Positions 35,490 to 45,256 of a DNA stretch of 64,000 nt are shown here, piece by piece. Below the pieces are notes generated by a model. That model searched no databases and was not told where the DNA came from. It worked only from the letters and a program-made list of their open reading frames with translations. Positions within the stretch are counted from its first letter, which is position 1. Each line of letters begins with the position of its first letter. The position numbers and the translations under genes were made by a program. Where the stretch lies: NCBI RefSeq assembly GCF_004116335.1, contig NZ_PDKN01000005.1, positions 1 to 64,000 of the forward strand. Reading direction: 5' to 3'. The DNA comes from Candidatus Marinarcus aquaticus. Lineage in GTDB: Bacteria; Campylobacterota; Campylobacteria; Campylobacterales; Arcobacteraceae.

Positions 35490-36482
35490 ATGGCTTTAAA
35501 AGAGGATATTAATTTTTCACTTTGGTGTGATTTTATTGAGAGAGATTTCTTAGAGAATCAATTTAAAGAGTTGATTGACAAAGAGATTATTCATGGAGCT
35601 ACTAGTAATCCTGCGATTTTTGAATCAGCTATTTCTAACTCAGTGGCGTATCGACAACAACTGGACATGCTTCAAGCCAATCCAGAAAAAGTGATTTATG
35701 AAGAGTTGGCCGTTACAGATATTAAACGAGCTTCTGAAATTTTAGCACCACTGCATGATGAAAATGCCGATGACGGGTTTATCTCAATTGAAGTAGACCC
35801 ACTTTTATGTGATGATGAAAAAGGTACAATTGAAGAGGGACTTCGGCTTTTTAACACTATTGGAAATGATAATGTTATGATTAAAGTACCTGCAACTAAG
35901 GCTGGGTATGGAGCAATGAAAGCGTTAACTTCTCAAGGAATTCATGTCAATGCGACACTTATTTTCTCACCCCAACAAGCCATAGAGTGTGCTAAAGCAT
36001 TGGATGAAGGAATTAAAGAGAGCAACAAAGACATCAAAGCAGTCATTTCTGTTTTTGTAAGTCGACTGGACAGAATGTGTGATCCACTTTTAGAGAGTAA
36101 AGGAATACCTACTTCAAAGCTTGGGATTATCAATGCAACGAAGTGTTATCATGAAGTCAATAAAATTAAAAACAGGAATATTCGAACACTCTTTGCAAGT
36201 ACTGGAGTAAAATCTGAAGAGTTACCACAAAGCTACTATGTGGATAATCTTTTATATCCAAACTCCGTCAACACAGCACCTCTTTTAACCATTGAACATT
36301 GGGTGAATGATGGTCAAAAAGAGAAAAGCAAAATCATGACTGAAGAGCGTTGTGATGAATTTTTCAAAATTTTAGAAGAGAAAAATGTGAATATGAAAGC
36401 AGTTTATGATGATCTTTTAAAAGATGGTTTGGATGCTTTCAAAGACTCCTTTAAGGACTTGTTGTCTAAATTAGTATCATAA
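35490..36482 (+). CDS. tal: Transaldolase
   Basis: A 330-residue enzyme of the pentose phosphate pathway, transferring a dihydroxyacetone unit. The Schiff-base lysine is in VMIKVPATKAGYGAM, with GATSNPAIFESAI near the N-terminus and NATLIFSPQQAIECAKA in the middle. AAAGGAAACAG precedes the start. It pairs functionally with the transketolase at 511, but it is co-transcribed with serB here. Confidence 0.95.
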   Translation: MALKEDINFSLWCDFIERDFLENQFKELIDKEIIHGATSNPAIFESAISNSVAYRQQLDMLQANPEKVIYEELAVTDIKRASEILAPLHDENADDGFISIEVDPLLCDDEKGTIEEGLRLFNTIGNDNVMIKVPATKAGYGAMKALTSQGIHVNATLIFSPQQAIECAKALDEGIKESNKDIKAVISVFVSRLDRMCDPLLESKGIPTSKLGIINATKCYHEVNKIKNRNIRTLFASTGVKSEELPQSYYVDNLLYPNSVNTAPLLTIEHWVNDGQKEKSKIMTEERCDEFFKILEEKNVNMKAVYDDLLKDGLDAFKDSFKDLLSKLVS

Positions 36483-36494
36483 AAAAGGGTTTAA

Positions 36495-38501
36495 ATGATC
36501 AATTGTTCGTTGAACTATAAAAACCATGAACAACTTAAAAACTTTATTAACGAACAATCGTGGAGTGAAGAAAAATCATTGTTGATTCAAGTTTTTACAG
36601 GCATCAATGAACATCGATTTATACAAATGCTTTTGAATGAACTGAATGCTTTATTGCCTCACGCCCAAATAATAGGAACGACCACTGCAGGAGAGATATC
36701 CCAAGAGGATATTTTAACGCATTCAACGGTTCTTTCTTTTACCTATTTTGAACACACCCATATAAAAACTTTTATTCAACCCAATGAGACTGCTTGCAGT
36801 TTTGAACTGGGACAAACGATGATGCAAAATATTGACAAAGAGCATCACAACCAGAAACTCAAAACAATCATTACCTTTACAGATGGTCTGAAGACCAATG
36901 GGGAAGAGTATTTAAATGGTATGAACAGTATTGATTCCAATATACCTATTGCAGGAGGAATGGCAGGAGACAATTCCCTGTTTACACAAACGTATGTTTT
37001 TGCAAAAAATACCATTGTTGAACAAGGTGCAGTGTGTGTGGCTTTGTATAACAATGATTTGCAAGTCTATATGGATTATAACTTCTCTTGGCAATCTTTG
37101 GGCAAAAGTCATGTGATAGAGAAATCTGAAAAAAACAGAGTCTATACCATTGATGGTATGAGTGCGATAGATTTTTATGCGTATTATTTGGGCGATGAGA
37201 TTGCACAGATGTTGCCTTCTGTGGGAGTTGAATTTCCACTGGTGATTAAAAAAGATGGCCTGGATATTGCGCGAGCTGTGCTCAATCGTTTTGATGATGG
37301 CAGTTTGGGATTTGCAGGCAATATTCCCCAAGACAGTTTGGTTAAGTTTGGTTATGGGGATGTGCAAATGATTTTGCAACGAGGACTTTTTAAAGCCAAA
37401 CAATTGATCAATCAACCCGTTGAAGCCATTTTTATCTACTCTTGTACTGCACGAAAAGCACTCTTGCAAGATGAAATTCGCCATGAAATTAAACCATTAA
37501 ATCAAATAGCTCCTACCACAGGCTTTTTTACCTATGGGGAGTTTTATTATGGTAATAAATATGCACGACTTTTAAATCAAAGCATGACGATTTTAGCGCT
37601 TTCTGAAAGTGAGGATATACACCATATCGAGGAAGACTCTTTGCAAGTAAAAGTGGCTGAAAAAGAGCAATCCATGCATTTTTATAGAACACAAGCCCTT
37701 TCAAAACTGATCTCAAAAACCACCAAAGAGTTAGAAGAACTCAATGATACCTTGGAACAACGCGTACGTGATGAGGTTCGCAAAAGTTTGGAAAAAGATG
37801 AAGTGCTTTATGCTACAGCACGACATGCACAAATGGGTGAAATTCTTGATATGATTGTACACCAATGGCGACAACCACTGAATGTTTTCTCTGCGGGAGT
37901 AAGCTCTTTACAACTCTATCATAATATGGGGGTTTTAACAGATGAAGTTTTTAATCAAACCACCATGCAAGTTTTAAAAAACGTCGATTTTTTAAACAGT
38001 ACCATTGAAGATTTCCGAGGCTTTTTTAAAAATACACAAGTTAAAGAGCGCATTGAGCCTTCAAAAATTTTGGATAAATGTTGTGTGTTGTTTGAATCGA
38101 TGTTTAAGAAATTGGGCATTGAATTGCATCGTAAAGTTGAGTTTGATGAAACCTTTGAAGTGTGCAGCAGCGAACTCATACAAGTGGTGTTAAACATCTT
38201 TAAAAATGCGGTGGATGCTATTGAAGAGAATGATATTACTTCCCCCGTGATTGCATGTCGTGTCTATAAACAAAAGAACTGCTGTATTTTTGAAATCATG
38301 GACAATGCGGGGGGAATTCCACTGGATATTTTACCCAAAATATTTGATAAGCGTTTTACGACTAAAGGAGAAACTCATGGAACAGGAATTGGTCTTGATA
38401 TGAGTAAAACGATTGTTGAAGAGCACTTACATGGCACTCTTACTGCTGGAAATGTGAAACAAGGTGCAGTTTTTACGATTACAATTCCGTTACATACATG
38501 A
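36495..38501 (+). CDS. FIST-domain sensor histidine kinase
   Basis: A 668-residue protein with no obvious membrane helix. The first 390 residues are FIST N and C domains (AQIIGTTTAGEISQEDILTH, then TITFTDGL-like and SNIPIAGGMAGDNS; SCTARKALL later in the C half). FIST domains are thought to bind small ligands such as amino acids. A coiled linker (TTKELEELNDTLEQRVRD) leads to the kinase: H-box ILDMIVHQWRQPLNVFSAG, N-box NIFKNAVDAIEEND, then DNAGGIPLDILPKIF and THGTGIGLDMSKTIV. No response regulator is adjacent. It is 12 bases after transaldolase. Confidence 0.88.
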   Translation: MINCSLNYKNHEQLKNFINEQSWSEEKSLLIQVFTGINEHRFIQMLLNELNALLPHAQIIGTTTAGEISQEDILTHSTVLSFTYFEHTHIKTFIQPNETACSFELGQTMMQNIDKEHHNQKLKTIITFTDGLKTNGEEYLNGMNSIDSNIPIAGGMAGDNSLFTQTYVFAKNTIVEQGAVCVALYNNDLQVYMDYNFSWQSLGKSHVIEKSEKNRVYTIDGMSAIDFYAYYLGDEIAQMLPSVGVEFPLVIKKDGLDIARAVLNRFDDGSLGFAGNIPQDSLVKFGYGDVQMILQRGLFKAKQLINQPVEAIFIYSCTARKALLQDEIRHEIKPLNQIAPTTGFFTYGEFYYGNKYARLLNQSMTILALSESEDIHHIEEDSLQVKVAEKEQSMHFYRTQALSKLISKTTKELEELNDTLEQRVRDEVRKSLEKDEVLYATARHAQMGEILDMIVHQWRQPLNVFSAGVSSLQLYHNMGVLTDEVFNQTTMQVLKNVDFLNSTIEDFRGFFKNTQVKERIEPSKILDKCCVLFESMFKKLGIELHRKVEFDETFEVCSSELIQVVLNIFKNAVDAIEENDITSPVIACRVYKQKNCCIFEIMDNAGGIPLDILPKIFDKRFTTKGETHGTGIGLDMSKTIVEEHLHGTLTAGNVKQGAVFTITIPLHT

Positions 38502-38573
38502 GCTTAAGCCTAGATTGAAATTAAGTAAGAATTGGTTAGAATATTTGCTTAATTAAACAAACAGAGGTATTTT

Positions 38574-39935
38574 ATGATGAATTGGAATCCCAACAGTTGG
38601 AGAAACTTTCCAATAAAACAACAACCTATTTATACAGACTTGGACAAACTTAAAAAAGTTGAAGCCGAATTAAAATCATACCCACCACTTATTTTTGCAG
38701 GGGAAGCACTGAAATTAAAAGGTGATTTAGCAGATGTAGTAAACCGAAAAGCATTTTTACTTCAAGGTGGAGATTGTGCTGAGAGTTTTACCTCTTTTGA
38801 TGCCAATAATATTAAAGATTTATTCAAAGTTATGATGCAAATGGCTGTCGTGTTGACGTTTTCAGGTGGATGCCCGATTGTAAAAGTGGGACGAGTAGCA
38901 GGACAATTTGCGAAACCCAGAAGTGCTGATTTTGAAGAGATCAATGGTATTTCACTGCCTTCATATCGAGGAGACATTGTCAATGGTGTTGATTTTGATG
39001 AAAAATCAAGGGTACCCAAAGCAAAGAAGTTGTTAAAAGCATACAATCAAAGTGCGGCAACACTGAACCTTCTTCGAGCATTTGCGCGAGGTGGAATGGC
39101 AGATTTAAATCAAGTACATTTATGGAATTTGGATTTTGTTAAAGGGAATGCTTTAGGTGAAAAGTATGAAGAGTTGGCCAATGAAATTTCAAAAACATTG
39201 AAGTTTATGAAAGCGTGTGGTATCACAAGTCAAAACACACCACAACTGAATCAAACAACACTTTATACCTCACATGAAGCACTTTTATTAAACTACGAAG
39301 AGGCACTGACACGACGTGATTCAATCACAGGTGATTGGTTCGATTGTTCTGCTCATATGTTATGGATTGGAGATCGAACACGAGGACTGAATGATGCACA
39401 TATTGAGTATTTCAGAGGGATTAAAAACCCTATTGGGTGTAAAGTGGGACCATCAATGAAAGAGGATGAACTCATTGAACTTATTGATGCTTTGAACCCA
39501 GATAATGAAGCAGGGCGACTCAACTTGATTGTTCGAATGGGAGCTCAAAAAGTGGCAGATATTTTCCCAAATCTTTTACGAAAAGTAAAAGCAGAGGGGA
39601 AAAATGTATTATGGTCGTGTGACCCAATGCATGGAAATACCATCAAAGCAGACAACGGTTATAAAACTCGAGATTTTGAGGCGATTTTAAGTGAAGTAAA
39701 ACAGTTCTTCCAAATCCATAAAGCTGAAGGTACGTATGCAGGTGGAATTCACTTAGAGATGACAGGGCAAAATGTAACTGAGTGTACAGGTTCATGCTCT
39801 TCAGCTATTACACAAGAGGGATTAGCAAGCAGATATCACACACAATGTGACCCAAGATTGAATGCAGACCAAGCATTGGAACTTGCTTTTATGATTGCCG
39901 ATACGCTTAAAGAGGCGCGTTCTAACTTAGCATAA
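38574..39935 (+). CDS. Class II 3-deoxy-7-phosphoheptulonate (DAHP) synthase
   Basis: A 453-residue enzyme of the first shikimate step, joining phosphoenolpyruvate and erythrose 4-phosphate. The plant-like class II signature is visible: [15 protein letters not shown] near residues 61-75, [40 protein letters not shown] and [18 protein letters not shown]. The manganese Cys is in the GGDCAE part. AGAGGTATTTT precedes ATG (a second ATG follows directly). Confidence 0.95.
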   Translation: MMNWNPNSWRNFPIKQQPIYTDLDKLKKVEAELKSYPPLIFAGEALKLKGDLADVVNRKAFLLQGGDCAESFTSFDANNIKDLFKVMMQMAVVLTFSGGCPIVKVGRVAGQFAKPRSADFEEINGISLPSYRGDIVNGVDFDEKSRVPKAKKLLKAYNQSAATLNLLRAFARGGMADLNQVHLWNLDFVKGNALGEKYEELANEISKTLKFMKACGITSQNTPQLNQTTLYTSHEALLLNYEEALTRRDSITGDWFDCSAHMLWIGDRTRGLNDAHIEYFRGIKNPIGCKVGPSMKEDELIELIDALNPDNEAGRLNLIVRMGAQKVADIFPNLLRKVKAEGKNVLWSCDPMHGNTIKADNGYKTRDFEAILSEVKQFFQIHKAEGTYAGGIHLEMTGQNVTECTGSCSSAITQEGLASRYHTQCDPRLNADQALELAFMIADTLKEARSNLA

Positions 39936-39938
39936 CTT

Positions 39939-39960
39939 TAACAGAGAAAACTCTCTGTTA
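39939..39960. terminator. Hairpin between DAHP synthase and the Spx-like gene
   Basis: TAACAGAGA and TCTCTGTTA form a perfect nine-base-pair stem with loop AAAC, in the 22-base gap between two convergent genes. A short T-run (ATTTTTC) follows on the plus strand. Confidence 0.65.
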
Positions 39961-40302
39961 GAGAAATTTTTCTTTATAAAGCTCTTCATTAAATCCAATA
40001 ACAACATCGTCATTAAACTCAATCACGGGTCGTTTTAAAAGCATAGGCTCTTTACATAACCACTCAAATTTTCCCTTTTCATCAAGGTTAAGTTCTTTGA
40101 GTTTTAAAGTTCGATATTTGGTTCCTTTTGAGTTAAAAGCGATATTAATATCGGTTTTATCCACCCAGTTTTCGATTTTGCTTGGTTCTGGTGTCTCTTT
40201 TTTAAAATCAAAGAACTCTACGTCCATGCCATTTTCTTTAAAAAATTTCAGTGCTTTTTGTACACTTCCACAGGTTTTAATTCCGTATACTGTAATCATC
40301 AA
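39958..40302 (-). CDS. Spx/ArsC (YffB)-family thioredoxin-fold protein
   Basis: A 114-residue protein of the glutaredoxin-like ArsC family. TVYGIKTCGSVQKALKFF has a single active Cys (CGSV, not CxxC), and LLKRPVIEFNDDVVIGF is the family's conserved Arg-Pro-Val loop. Most relatives of this kind are not arsenate reductases, and the operon-linked arsC at 5775 is of another class. Its exact role is unknown. The message may start upstream at gatC or inside the structured spacer. Confidence 0.85.
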   Translation of the reverse strand: MMITVYGIKTCGSVQKALKFFKENGMDVEFFDFKKETPEPSKIENWVDKTDINIAFNSKGTKYRTLKLKELNLDEKGKFEWLCKEPMLLKRPVIEFNDDVVIGFNEELYKEKFL

Positions 40303-40351
40303 TATCCTTTAAAAATGTCCCATTTTGAAAGGGACCTATAATCATATATGT

Positions 40352-40429
40352 CTACTTTTTTGCCTTCACTGTGTTCGTCACAAGACTACGCTATGAAGAC
40401 CAATGGATGTAAAATCCATTTAAAAGTAG
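40352..40429. other. Intergenic element able to fold as a three-way junction
   Basis: The outer stem is CTACTTTT (40352-40359) with AAAAGTAG (40422-40429). Inside are CTTCA (40364-40368) with TGAAG (40394-40398), enclosing GTG-TTCGT-CAC, and AATGGAT (40402-40408) with ATCCATT (40414-40420). It occupies the 158-base gap between gatC and the Spx-like gene, both on the minus strand. It is not a tRNA: there is no T-loop or CCA. It may be a leader RNA, a small RNA or processing site. Confidence 0.4.
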
Positions 40430-40460
40430 CAAAACCCTAAAGGGCTATATAAATAAAGCG

Positions 40461-40751
40461 TTACTCAATAATCTTTGGAACGATGAAGAATCCCTCTTCA
40501 CTTTTGGGTGCATGTTTTACAATATGCTCTGAAACCTCCAAATCTTGTTTGGCAACATCTTCTCTTAAAGGTGTTCCACCTTCAACCGTTGTAAACGTGG
40601 CTTCAATGTGGCTTACATCAATCTCATTGAGGTTTTCAACGAAGTTAATGATGTCTCCAAGCTCTTGTTTTAGGCTCTCTTTTTTTGCATCATCAATCTC
40701 TAAACTTGAAAGTTTTGCCAGTTTTTCTATTGTTTTATCATCAATTGTCAT
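40461..40751 (-). CDS. gatC: Asp-tRNA(Asn)/Glu-tRNA(Gln) amidotransferase subunit C
   Basis: A 96-residue GatC subunit that holds GatA and GatB together. It has MTIDDKTIEKLAKLSSLEID, then LGDIINFVENLNEIDVSHIE, and the C-terminal LREDV and EEGFFIVPKIIE typical of the family. AAAGGGATAAACAAG precedes the start. gatA and gatB are not in the window. Confidence 0.93.
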   Translation of the reverse strand: MTIDDKTIEKLAKLSSLEIDDAKKESLKQELGDIINFVENLNEIDVSHIEATFTTVEGGTPLREDVAKQDLEVSEHIVKHAPKSEEGFFIVPKIIE

Positions 40752-40828
40752 CTTGTTTATCCCTTTAAAGGAGGATTCTTCTATTGTGAATCCGTCTTAA
40801 TCAATTTTTTATTTTATCGAAAAGTAGT

Positions 40829-41950
40829 TTATTTGCTTCTTTTGGCGTAAAACTCTTTTTTAAACTCAGGCCATCTTTGCTGTAAAATAGCTTCTCGTGC
40901 TTGACGCATTAAATCCAAATAGTAGTGGATATTATGAATGGATGCCAGTCTAAAATAAGTGATTTCTCCCGCTCTAAAGAGGTGGTTTAAGTACGCTTTT
41001 GAGAAGTTCTTACAGGTATAACACTCGCACGTTTCATCAATAGGCTTTTCATCCTCTTTGAAGCACGCTTTTTTAATATTGACTCGACCAAAAGAGGTAA
41101 AGAGGGTTCCATTTCGTGCATTTCGTGTGGGCATAACGCAGTCAAACATATCCACGCCACGGTCAATGTTTTCAATCAAATCTTCAGGCGTTCCTACCCC
41201 CATTAAGTATCGAGGTTTGTCTGTTGGCATAAATTGTGTGGTCCACTCAACCGTGTCATACATATCTTCATTGGCTTCACCCACTGAAAGTCCACCAATA
41301 GCAAAACCATCATAATCTTCAAGTGCGCAAAGTTGCTGGGCACTGAGTTTTCGAAACTCCTTATCAATTCCCCCTTGAATAATGGCAAAGATATTTTGCT
41401 CTAGACCGATGCCTTTGGCTTGTTGCTCTTTGTGGTACTTTATGGCTTCTTGTGCCCATTTGGTCGTTCTCTCAATTGAGAGTTTGATACGCTCTTTGGT
41501 ATTGGGTAAAGCAACCAAGTCATCTAAAATCATCATAATATCAGAACCCAAATCGTATTGCGTATCTAAAACACTTTGAGGTGTAAAGTAGTGTTTACTT
41601 CCATCAATGTGTGAACGAAACATGATTCCATTTTCATCTGGTTTTGAGTTATCACTGAGTGAAAAGGCTTGAAAGCCTCCCGAATCGGTTAAAAATGAGT
41701 TGGGAAATTTTGAAAATCCATGAAGTCCACCAAACTTTTTAATCAGTTTGCTTCCAGGGCGTAAGTAGAGGTGATAGGTGTTTCCCAAAATGATTTGAGC
41801 GCCTAATGAGAGCATATCATTGGCATCGAGTGCTTTGACCGTTGCTTGCGTTCCAACTGGCATAAATACAGGAGTTTGAATGGTACTGTGCGCCGTTTTA
41901 ATCGTACAAGCACGTGCTTTGTTTTGCGTTGCATCAATGTTGAATTGCAT
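40829..41950 (-). CDS. tgt: Queuine tRNA-ribosyltransferase
   Basis: A 373-residue enzyme that swaps guanine at tRNA position 34 for preQ1. Motifs include [32 protein letters not shown] (catalytic Asp), [24 protein letters not shown] and [17 protein letters not shown]. The zinc site is [18 protein letters not shown]. It starts behind AAGGACAATAAATTTA, with a 140-base divergent gap to the next gene. Confidence 0.96.
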   Translation of the reverse strand: MQFNIDATQNKARACTIKTAHSTIQTPVFMPVGTQATVKALDANDMLSLGAQIILGNTYHLYLRPGSKLIKKFGGLHGFSKFPNSFLTDSGGFQAFSLSDNSKPDENGIMFRSHIDGSKHYFTPQSVLDTQYDLGSDIMMILDDLVALPNTKERIKLSIERTTKWAQEAIKYHKEQQAKGIGLEQNIFAIIQGGIDKEFRKLSAQQLCALEDYDGFAIGGLSVGEANEDMYDTVEWTTQFMPTDKPRYLMGVGTPEDLIENIDRGVDMFDCVMPTRNARNGTLFTSFGRVNIKKACFKEDEKPIDETCECYTCKNFSKAYLNHLFRAGEITYFRLASIHNIHYYLDLMRQAREAILQQRWPEFKKEFYAKRSK

Positions 41951-42077
41951 TAAATTTATTGTCCTTTGTTTATCTAAAATTGTATTGTATCAAAAACTAT
42001 ATGTGTAATATATTTAGCATGAAACGCCATATTTCAAAATTGTGAATGGTTTTCAAATTGTTATCATAATATTTCGA

Positions 42078-42083
42078 TATAAT
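42078..42083 (+). promoter_or_regulatory. -10 box very close to the next start: possible leaderless message
   Basis: TATAAT sits within the perfect palindrome CGATATAATATCG, and ends only eight bases before the ATG at 42091. A transcript from this box would begin at or next to the start codon. No ribosome site (GGAG-like) lies between. Confidence 0.5.
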
Positions 42084-42090
42084 ATCGCTT

Positions 42091-43521
42091 ATGAAAAAGA
42101 TACTCGTTATACTCGATGGTATTGTTGCAAAGAAGTTGCTTCACAGAATTGTGGAGTCCAATACTGGTGAAAATTACTATGATGTTATTTACATTAATGA
42201 CCAAATTATGCCAGCAAAAAAACCATCTAATTTTACATTTTATAAGTTTGACCCCACTTCATTTTCAAAACTGGGAATGATTTTAGATAAAAACGTACAC
42301 ACAGAGGCTTTGATTGCGTTAAACTCAAAAGATGAGATGCTGAATGTTATTGAAAACATCAAGCGAAAAAAAGCCAACATGCAGATGAATGTTCTGGATT
42401 ACTGGGGTATTGATTTGAAAGACCCGTATGTCAATATCTACAAAGGAATTGATGTCTTAGCCAATGGTATGATTGAAAGACTCCCTAATATTCCTGTGGT
42501 TGCACAAAACATTGGTTTGCGACAAGGGGAAATTATGGAGATACGAATTCCTTTTGGAAGTTCGTATGCCTATCGTTACATTGGTTCGATTGAACAAGTC
42601 GAGTGGAAAATCTTTGGTTTGTATCGCAATGATCGACTTATTGCTGTAAAGCCTTCATTGATTTTAAAACCCAATGATGTGATTTTGGTTATTGGAAAAC
42701 CAAAAGTATTGATGCAAGTCTATAATGCAATGTCTAAAAACGAGGGTCAGTTTCCGATGCCATTTGGACATAATATCTATTTGTACTTGGATCTTGTGGC
42801 TCAAAAAGAGTATGAGGTCATTAAAGCCGTTAAAGAGGCAAAGTTTTTACATGAACGACTTAAAAACAGAGCTTTAATTGTCAAAGTGACTCGACCAACC
42901 AATGTGCATATTATGAATGCCATCAAAGAAGAGTTATTTGATGTAGAAGATGTGATTTTAGAGATTGACTACCATAGTTTGGGCTTTAAAAGAATCATAT
43001 CGATGGATGTTAAAAAGTATGATGTGGGAATGTTTATGCTTTCATATGAACTCTTTAAAGATAAAGTACAAATGCGAGAGTTGATTACCTTGCGTATTCC
43101 TATTTTAAAACTGGGATTAGATAAAATTGAAAAAATCAAAGAGACCGTGGTGGTATTAGATGATAAGAAATCATATGAGCAGATTTCACCCATTGTATTT
43201 GATATTTCAACGCAAATTAAAACCAAAACAAAACTCTTTAACCTTGACCCAATAGGGGATGAAGAAGAGGATAAAACCGATATTTTAGATCACTTTGAGA
43301 ATTTGGCAAAAATCTTTAACCAAAAGATTCAAATTGTTAATGATGAAAAGAACCCCATTCGAGTACTTAAAGAGCAACGAGATATTTTACAAATATTACC
43401 ATTGAAGCAATCGATGTTTAAAAAGCGATATTTTTATGAATTTTTCTATACAAACTCCGATTTATTAGCGTTTGATTTATCGCGATTTAATCAGTTGCTT
43501 ATACCAATTATTGAAGATTAG
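42091..43521 (+). CDS. TrkA-C domain NAD-binding protein (COG3400-like)
   Basis: A 476-residue cytoplasmic protein. The N-terminus KKILVILDGIVAKKLLHRIV resembles the TrkA-N fold but lacks a clean GxGxxG. A TrkA-C (RCK C) domain covers about residues 145-215: IMEIRIPFGSSYAYRYIGS, then PNDVILVIGKP. The C-terminal half has unfamiliar sequence. RCK domains sense ligands and gate potassium transport. No channel lies nearby, so a regulatory role in ion or nucleotide signalling is inferred only. It seems to have a leaderless promoter and runs to the aminotransferase 25 bases later. Confidence 0.75.
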   Translation: MKKILVILDGIVAKKLLHRIVESNTGENYYDVIYINDQIMPAKKPSNFTFYKFDPTSFSKLGMILDKNVHTEALIALNSKDEMLNVIENIKRKKANMQMNVLDYWGIDLKDPYVNIYKGIDVLANGMIERLPNIPVVAQNIGLRQGEIMEIRIPFGSSYAYRYIGSIEQVEWKIFGLYRNDRLIAVKPSLILKPNDVILVIGKPKVLMQVYNAMSKNEGQFPMPFGHNIYLYLDLVAQKEYEVIKAVKEAKFLHERLKNRALIVKVTRPTNVHIMNAIKEELFDVEDVILEIDYHSLGFKRIISMDVKKYDVGMFMLSYELFKDKVQMRELITLRIPILKLGLDKIEKIKETVVVLDDKKSYEQISPIVFDISTQIKTKTKLFNLDPIGDEEEDKTDILDHFENLAKIFNQKIQIVNDEKNPIRVLKEQRDILQILPLKQSMFKKRYFYEFFYTNSDLLAFDLSRFNQLLIPIIED

Positions 43522-43545
43522 TTTTTTATATTTTAAAGGAAATAG

Positions 43546-44682
43546 ATGAATTTTGAGACCTATCCGTTCGAGAAATTGAACGATTTGTTAGAAGATATTA
43601 CCTCAAACAGTGAGTATGAGCTCAGCTCTTTGACCATTGGGGAACCACAATTTGATACCCCACAATTTATTCAAAGAAGTCTGCAAGACTCAAGCACTCT
43701 TTTAAACAAATACCCAAAAACAGCTGGGGAAGAGTACTTAAAAGATGCCATGCAGGGGTTTATTCAAAAACGATTTGGTGTGGAGTTGTCTGCTTCACAA
43801 ATCATACCTACGTTTGGAACAAGAGAAGTACTCTTTAACTTTCCACAGTTTTATTTGTTTGATAAAACAAACCCAACGATTGCATTTACAAACCCTTTTT
43901 ACCAAATTTATGAGGGTGCAGCCATTGCAAGTCGAGCAGAAATTATTCACATTGATTTAACCAAAGAGAATGATTTTCAACCCATTTTAGATGATGAAAC
44001 ACTTAAAAAATGTGATTTGGTGATTTTAAACTATCCAAATAACCCAACTTCTGCCAACATCTCAGTGGATGATTTGGCTACTTGGGTTAAAAAAGCCGTA
44101 GAGTTTGATTTTGTTTTAATCAATGATGAGTGCTACAGTGAGATTTACTTCGATGAAAACAACAAACCATGCTCAGTTTTAGAAGCCTCAATTAAAGCAG
44201 GGAACCCAACATTTAAAAATGTGTTGGCATTGAACTCTATTTCAAAACGAAGCAGTGCACCAGGTCTTAGAAGTGGATTTATTGCGGGAGATGAAGCACT
44301 GTTAAAAGAGTACATGAAGTATCGCACTTATGTGGGGTGTGCTTCTCCTATCCCTTTGCAAAAAGCTGCTGCAACGGCATGGAGTGATGAAGCACATGTA
44401 AAAGTATTTCAAGAAACCTATAAAGAGAACTTTGAAATTGCCAAAGAGTTATTGGGTGTTGAGATACCCCAAGCGACCTTTTACATCTGGTTGGAAGTCA
44501 AAGATGAGTTGAAATTTACGCAAGAACTCTACAAAGAAAAACACATCAAAGTGCTTCCAGGAAGCTTCTTAGGACGAAATGGTATGGGACAAGGGTATGT
44601 TCGAATCGCACTTGTTGAGAGTGCTCAAAAAACACGAAAAGTATTAACACGATTGAAGGATTTTATTGATGGACAAAGCTGA
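43546..44682 (+). CDS. dapC: Class I/II aminotransferase, probably succinyldiaminopimelate transaminase
   Basis: A 378-residue PLP enzyme. It has LTIGEPQFDTPQFIQRSL, NYPNNPTSANISVDDL, the pyridine-binding Asp in INDECYSEIY, and the PLP lysine in LNSISKRSSAPGLRSGF (Lys in SISKRS). Fold type I relatives in Campylobacterota are commonly annotated as the lysine-pathway transaminase. Its neighbour murC uses diaminopimelate later in cell-wall synthesis, which agrees. The exact substrate is not certain. It overlaps the next gene by 14 bases. Confidence 0.8.
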   Translation: MNFETYPFEKLNDLLEDITSNSEYELSSLTIGEPQFDTPQFIQRSLQDSSTLLNKYPKTAGEEYLKDAMQGFIQKRFGVELSASQIIPTFGTREVLFNFPQFYLFDKTNPTIAFTNPFYQIYEGAAIASRAEIIHIDLTKENDFQPILDDETLKKCDLVILNYPNNPTSANISVDDLATWVKKAVEFDFVLINDECYSEIYFDENNKPCSVLEASIKAGNPTFKNVLALNSISKRSSAPGLRSGFIAGDEALLKEYMKYRTYVGCASPIPLQKAAATAWSDEAHVKVFQETYKENFEIAKELLGVEIPQATFYIWLEVKDELKFTQELYKEKHIKVLPGSFLGRNGMGQGYVRIALVESAQKTRKVLTRLKDFIDGQS

Positions 44683-45247
44683 ACTTCATGAAGCTCGTAC
44701 CAATCCAGACTTTCTAAACTATTTAGAACAGACACGATTGGATGCGATTGAAACAGAGAATATTTCTGCGCTTTATGAGGTGCTTGACTCCATGTTGATT
44801 TTAGATTTAGATGAAGAGAAAATCAACAATGTCTATGAAAATATTTTAAAAATTTCATTTGAACAAATTGAGAAGATTGTCAATGCCAATAAAAAACTCA
44901 AACTGCAAAATGATGAGATTTTATATATCCGTTCTTTTTATGAGCATGCGATTGAAAAGTGGAGTTACAATGATTTTGAAGGGGCAAAAGAGTTCTTGTT
45001 TCTTTTGATTCATATCATTGAAGATGAAAAACTCATCAACGCCTTAACCGTACACTTTATTGCATGTTGCGATAAATTAGATTTAGATGGTTTCTATGAG
45101 ACAAAAGTAGACACCAATGTGATGGATGTGGTGGAGCAGTATGGATACTTTATCATTCACTTTTTGTTTGATGAAGCAAGTTATATCAAAGAGCATGAAG
45201 CAGTGTTGAACGTTGAGTTTGCAAAACTCAAACATTTATTGGATTAA
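44669..45247 (+). CDS. Helical cytoplasmic protein, function unknown
   Basis: About 192 residues, starting MDKAELHEAR within the end of dapC, a coupled start. It is acidic and alpha-helical, with LYEVLDSMLILDLDEEKINN, then FYEHAIEKWSYNDFEGAKEF, suggestive of TPR-like helices. No signal peptide. It is nine bases before murC. I do not recognise a family. By context it may serve cell-wall precursor synthesis. Confidence 0.75.
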   Translation: MDKAELHEARTNPDFLNYLEQTRLDAIETENISALYEVLDSMLILDLDEEKINNVYENILKISFEQIEKIVNANKKLKLQNDEILYIRSFYEHAIEKWSYNDFEGAKEFLFLLIHIIEDEKLINALTVHFIACCDKLDLDGFYETKVDTNVMDVVEQYGYFIIHFLFDEASYIKEHEAVLNVEFAKLKHLLD

Positions 45248-45256
45248 AGAGAGAAG

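Noticed and set aside
36845-37484. Long minus-strand frame inside the FIST kinase
   Set aside because: It lies opposite well-conserved FIST sequence and its translation has no recognisable character.
40352-40429. A tRNA gene between gatC and the Spx-like gene
   Set aside because: The outer stem and arm order look tRNA-like, but there is no TTCGA-type T-loop, no proper anticodon arm and no 3' CCA-like end.
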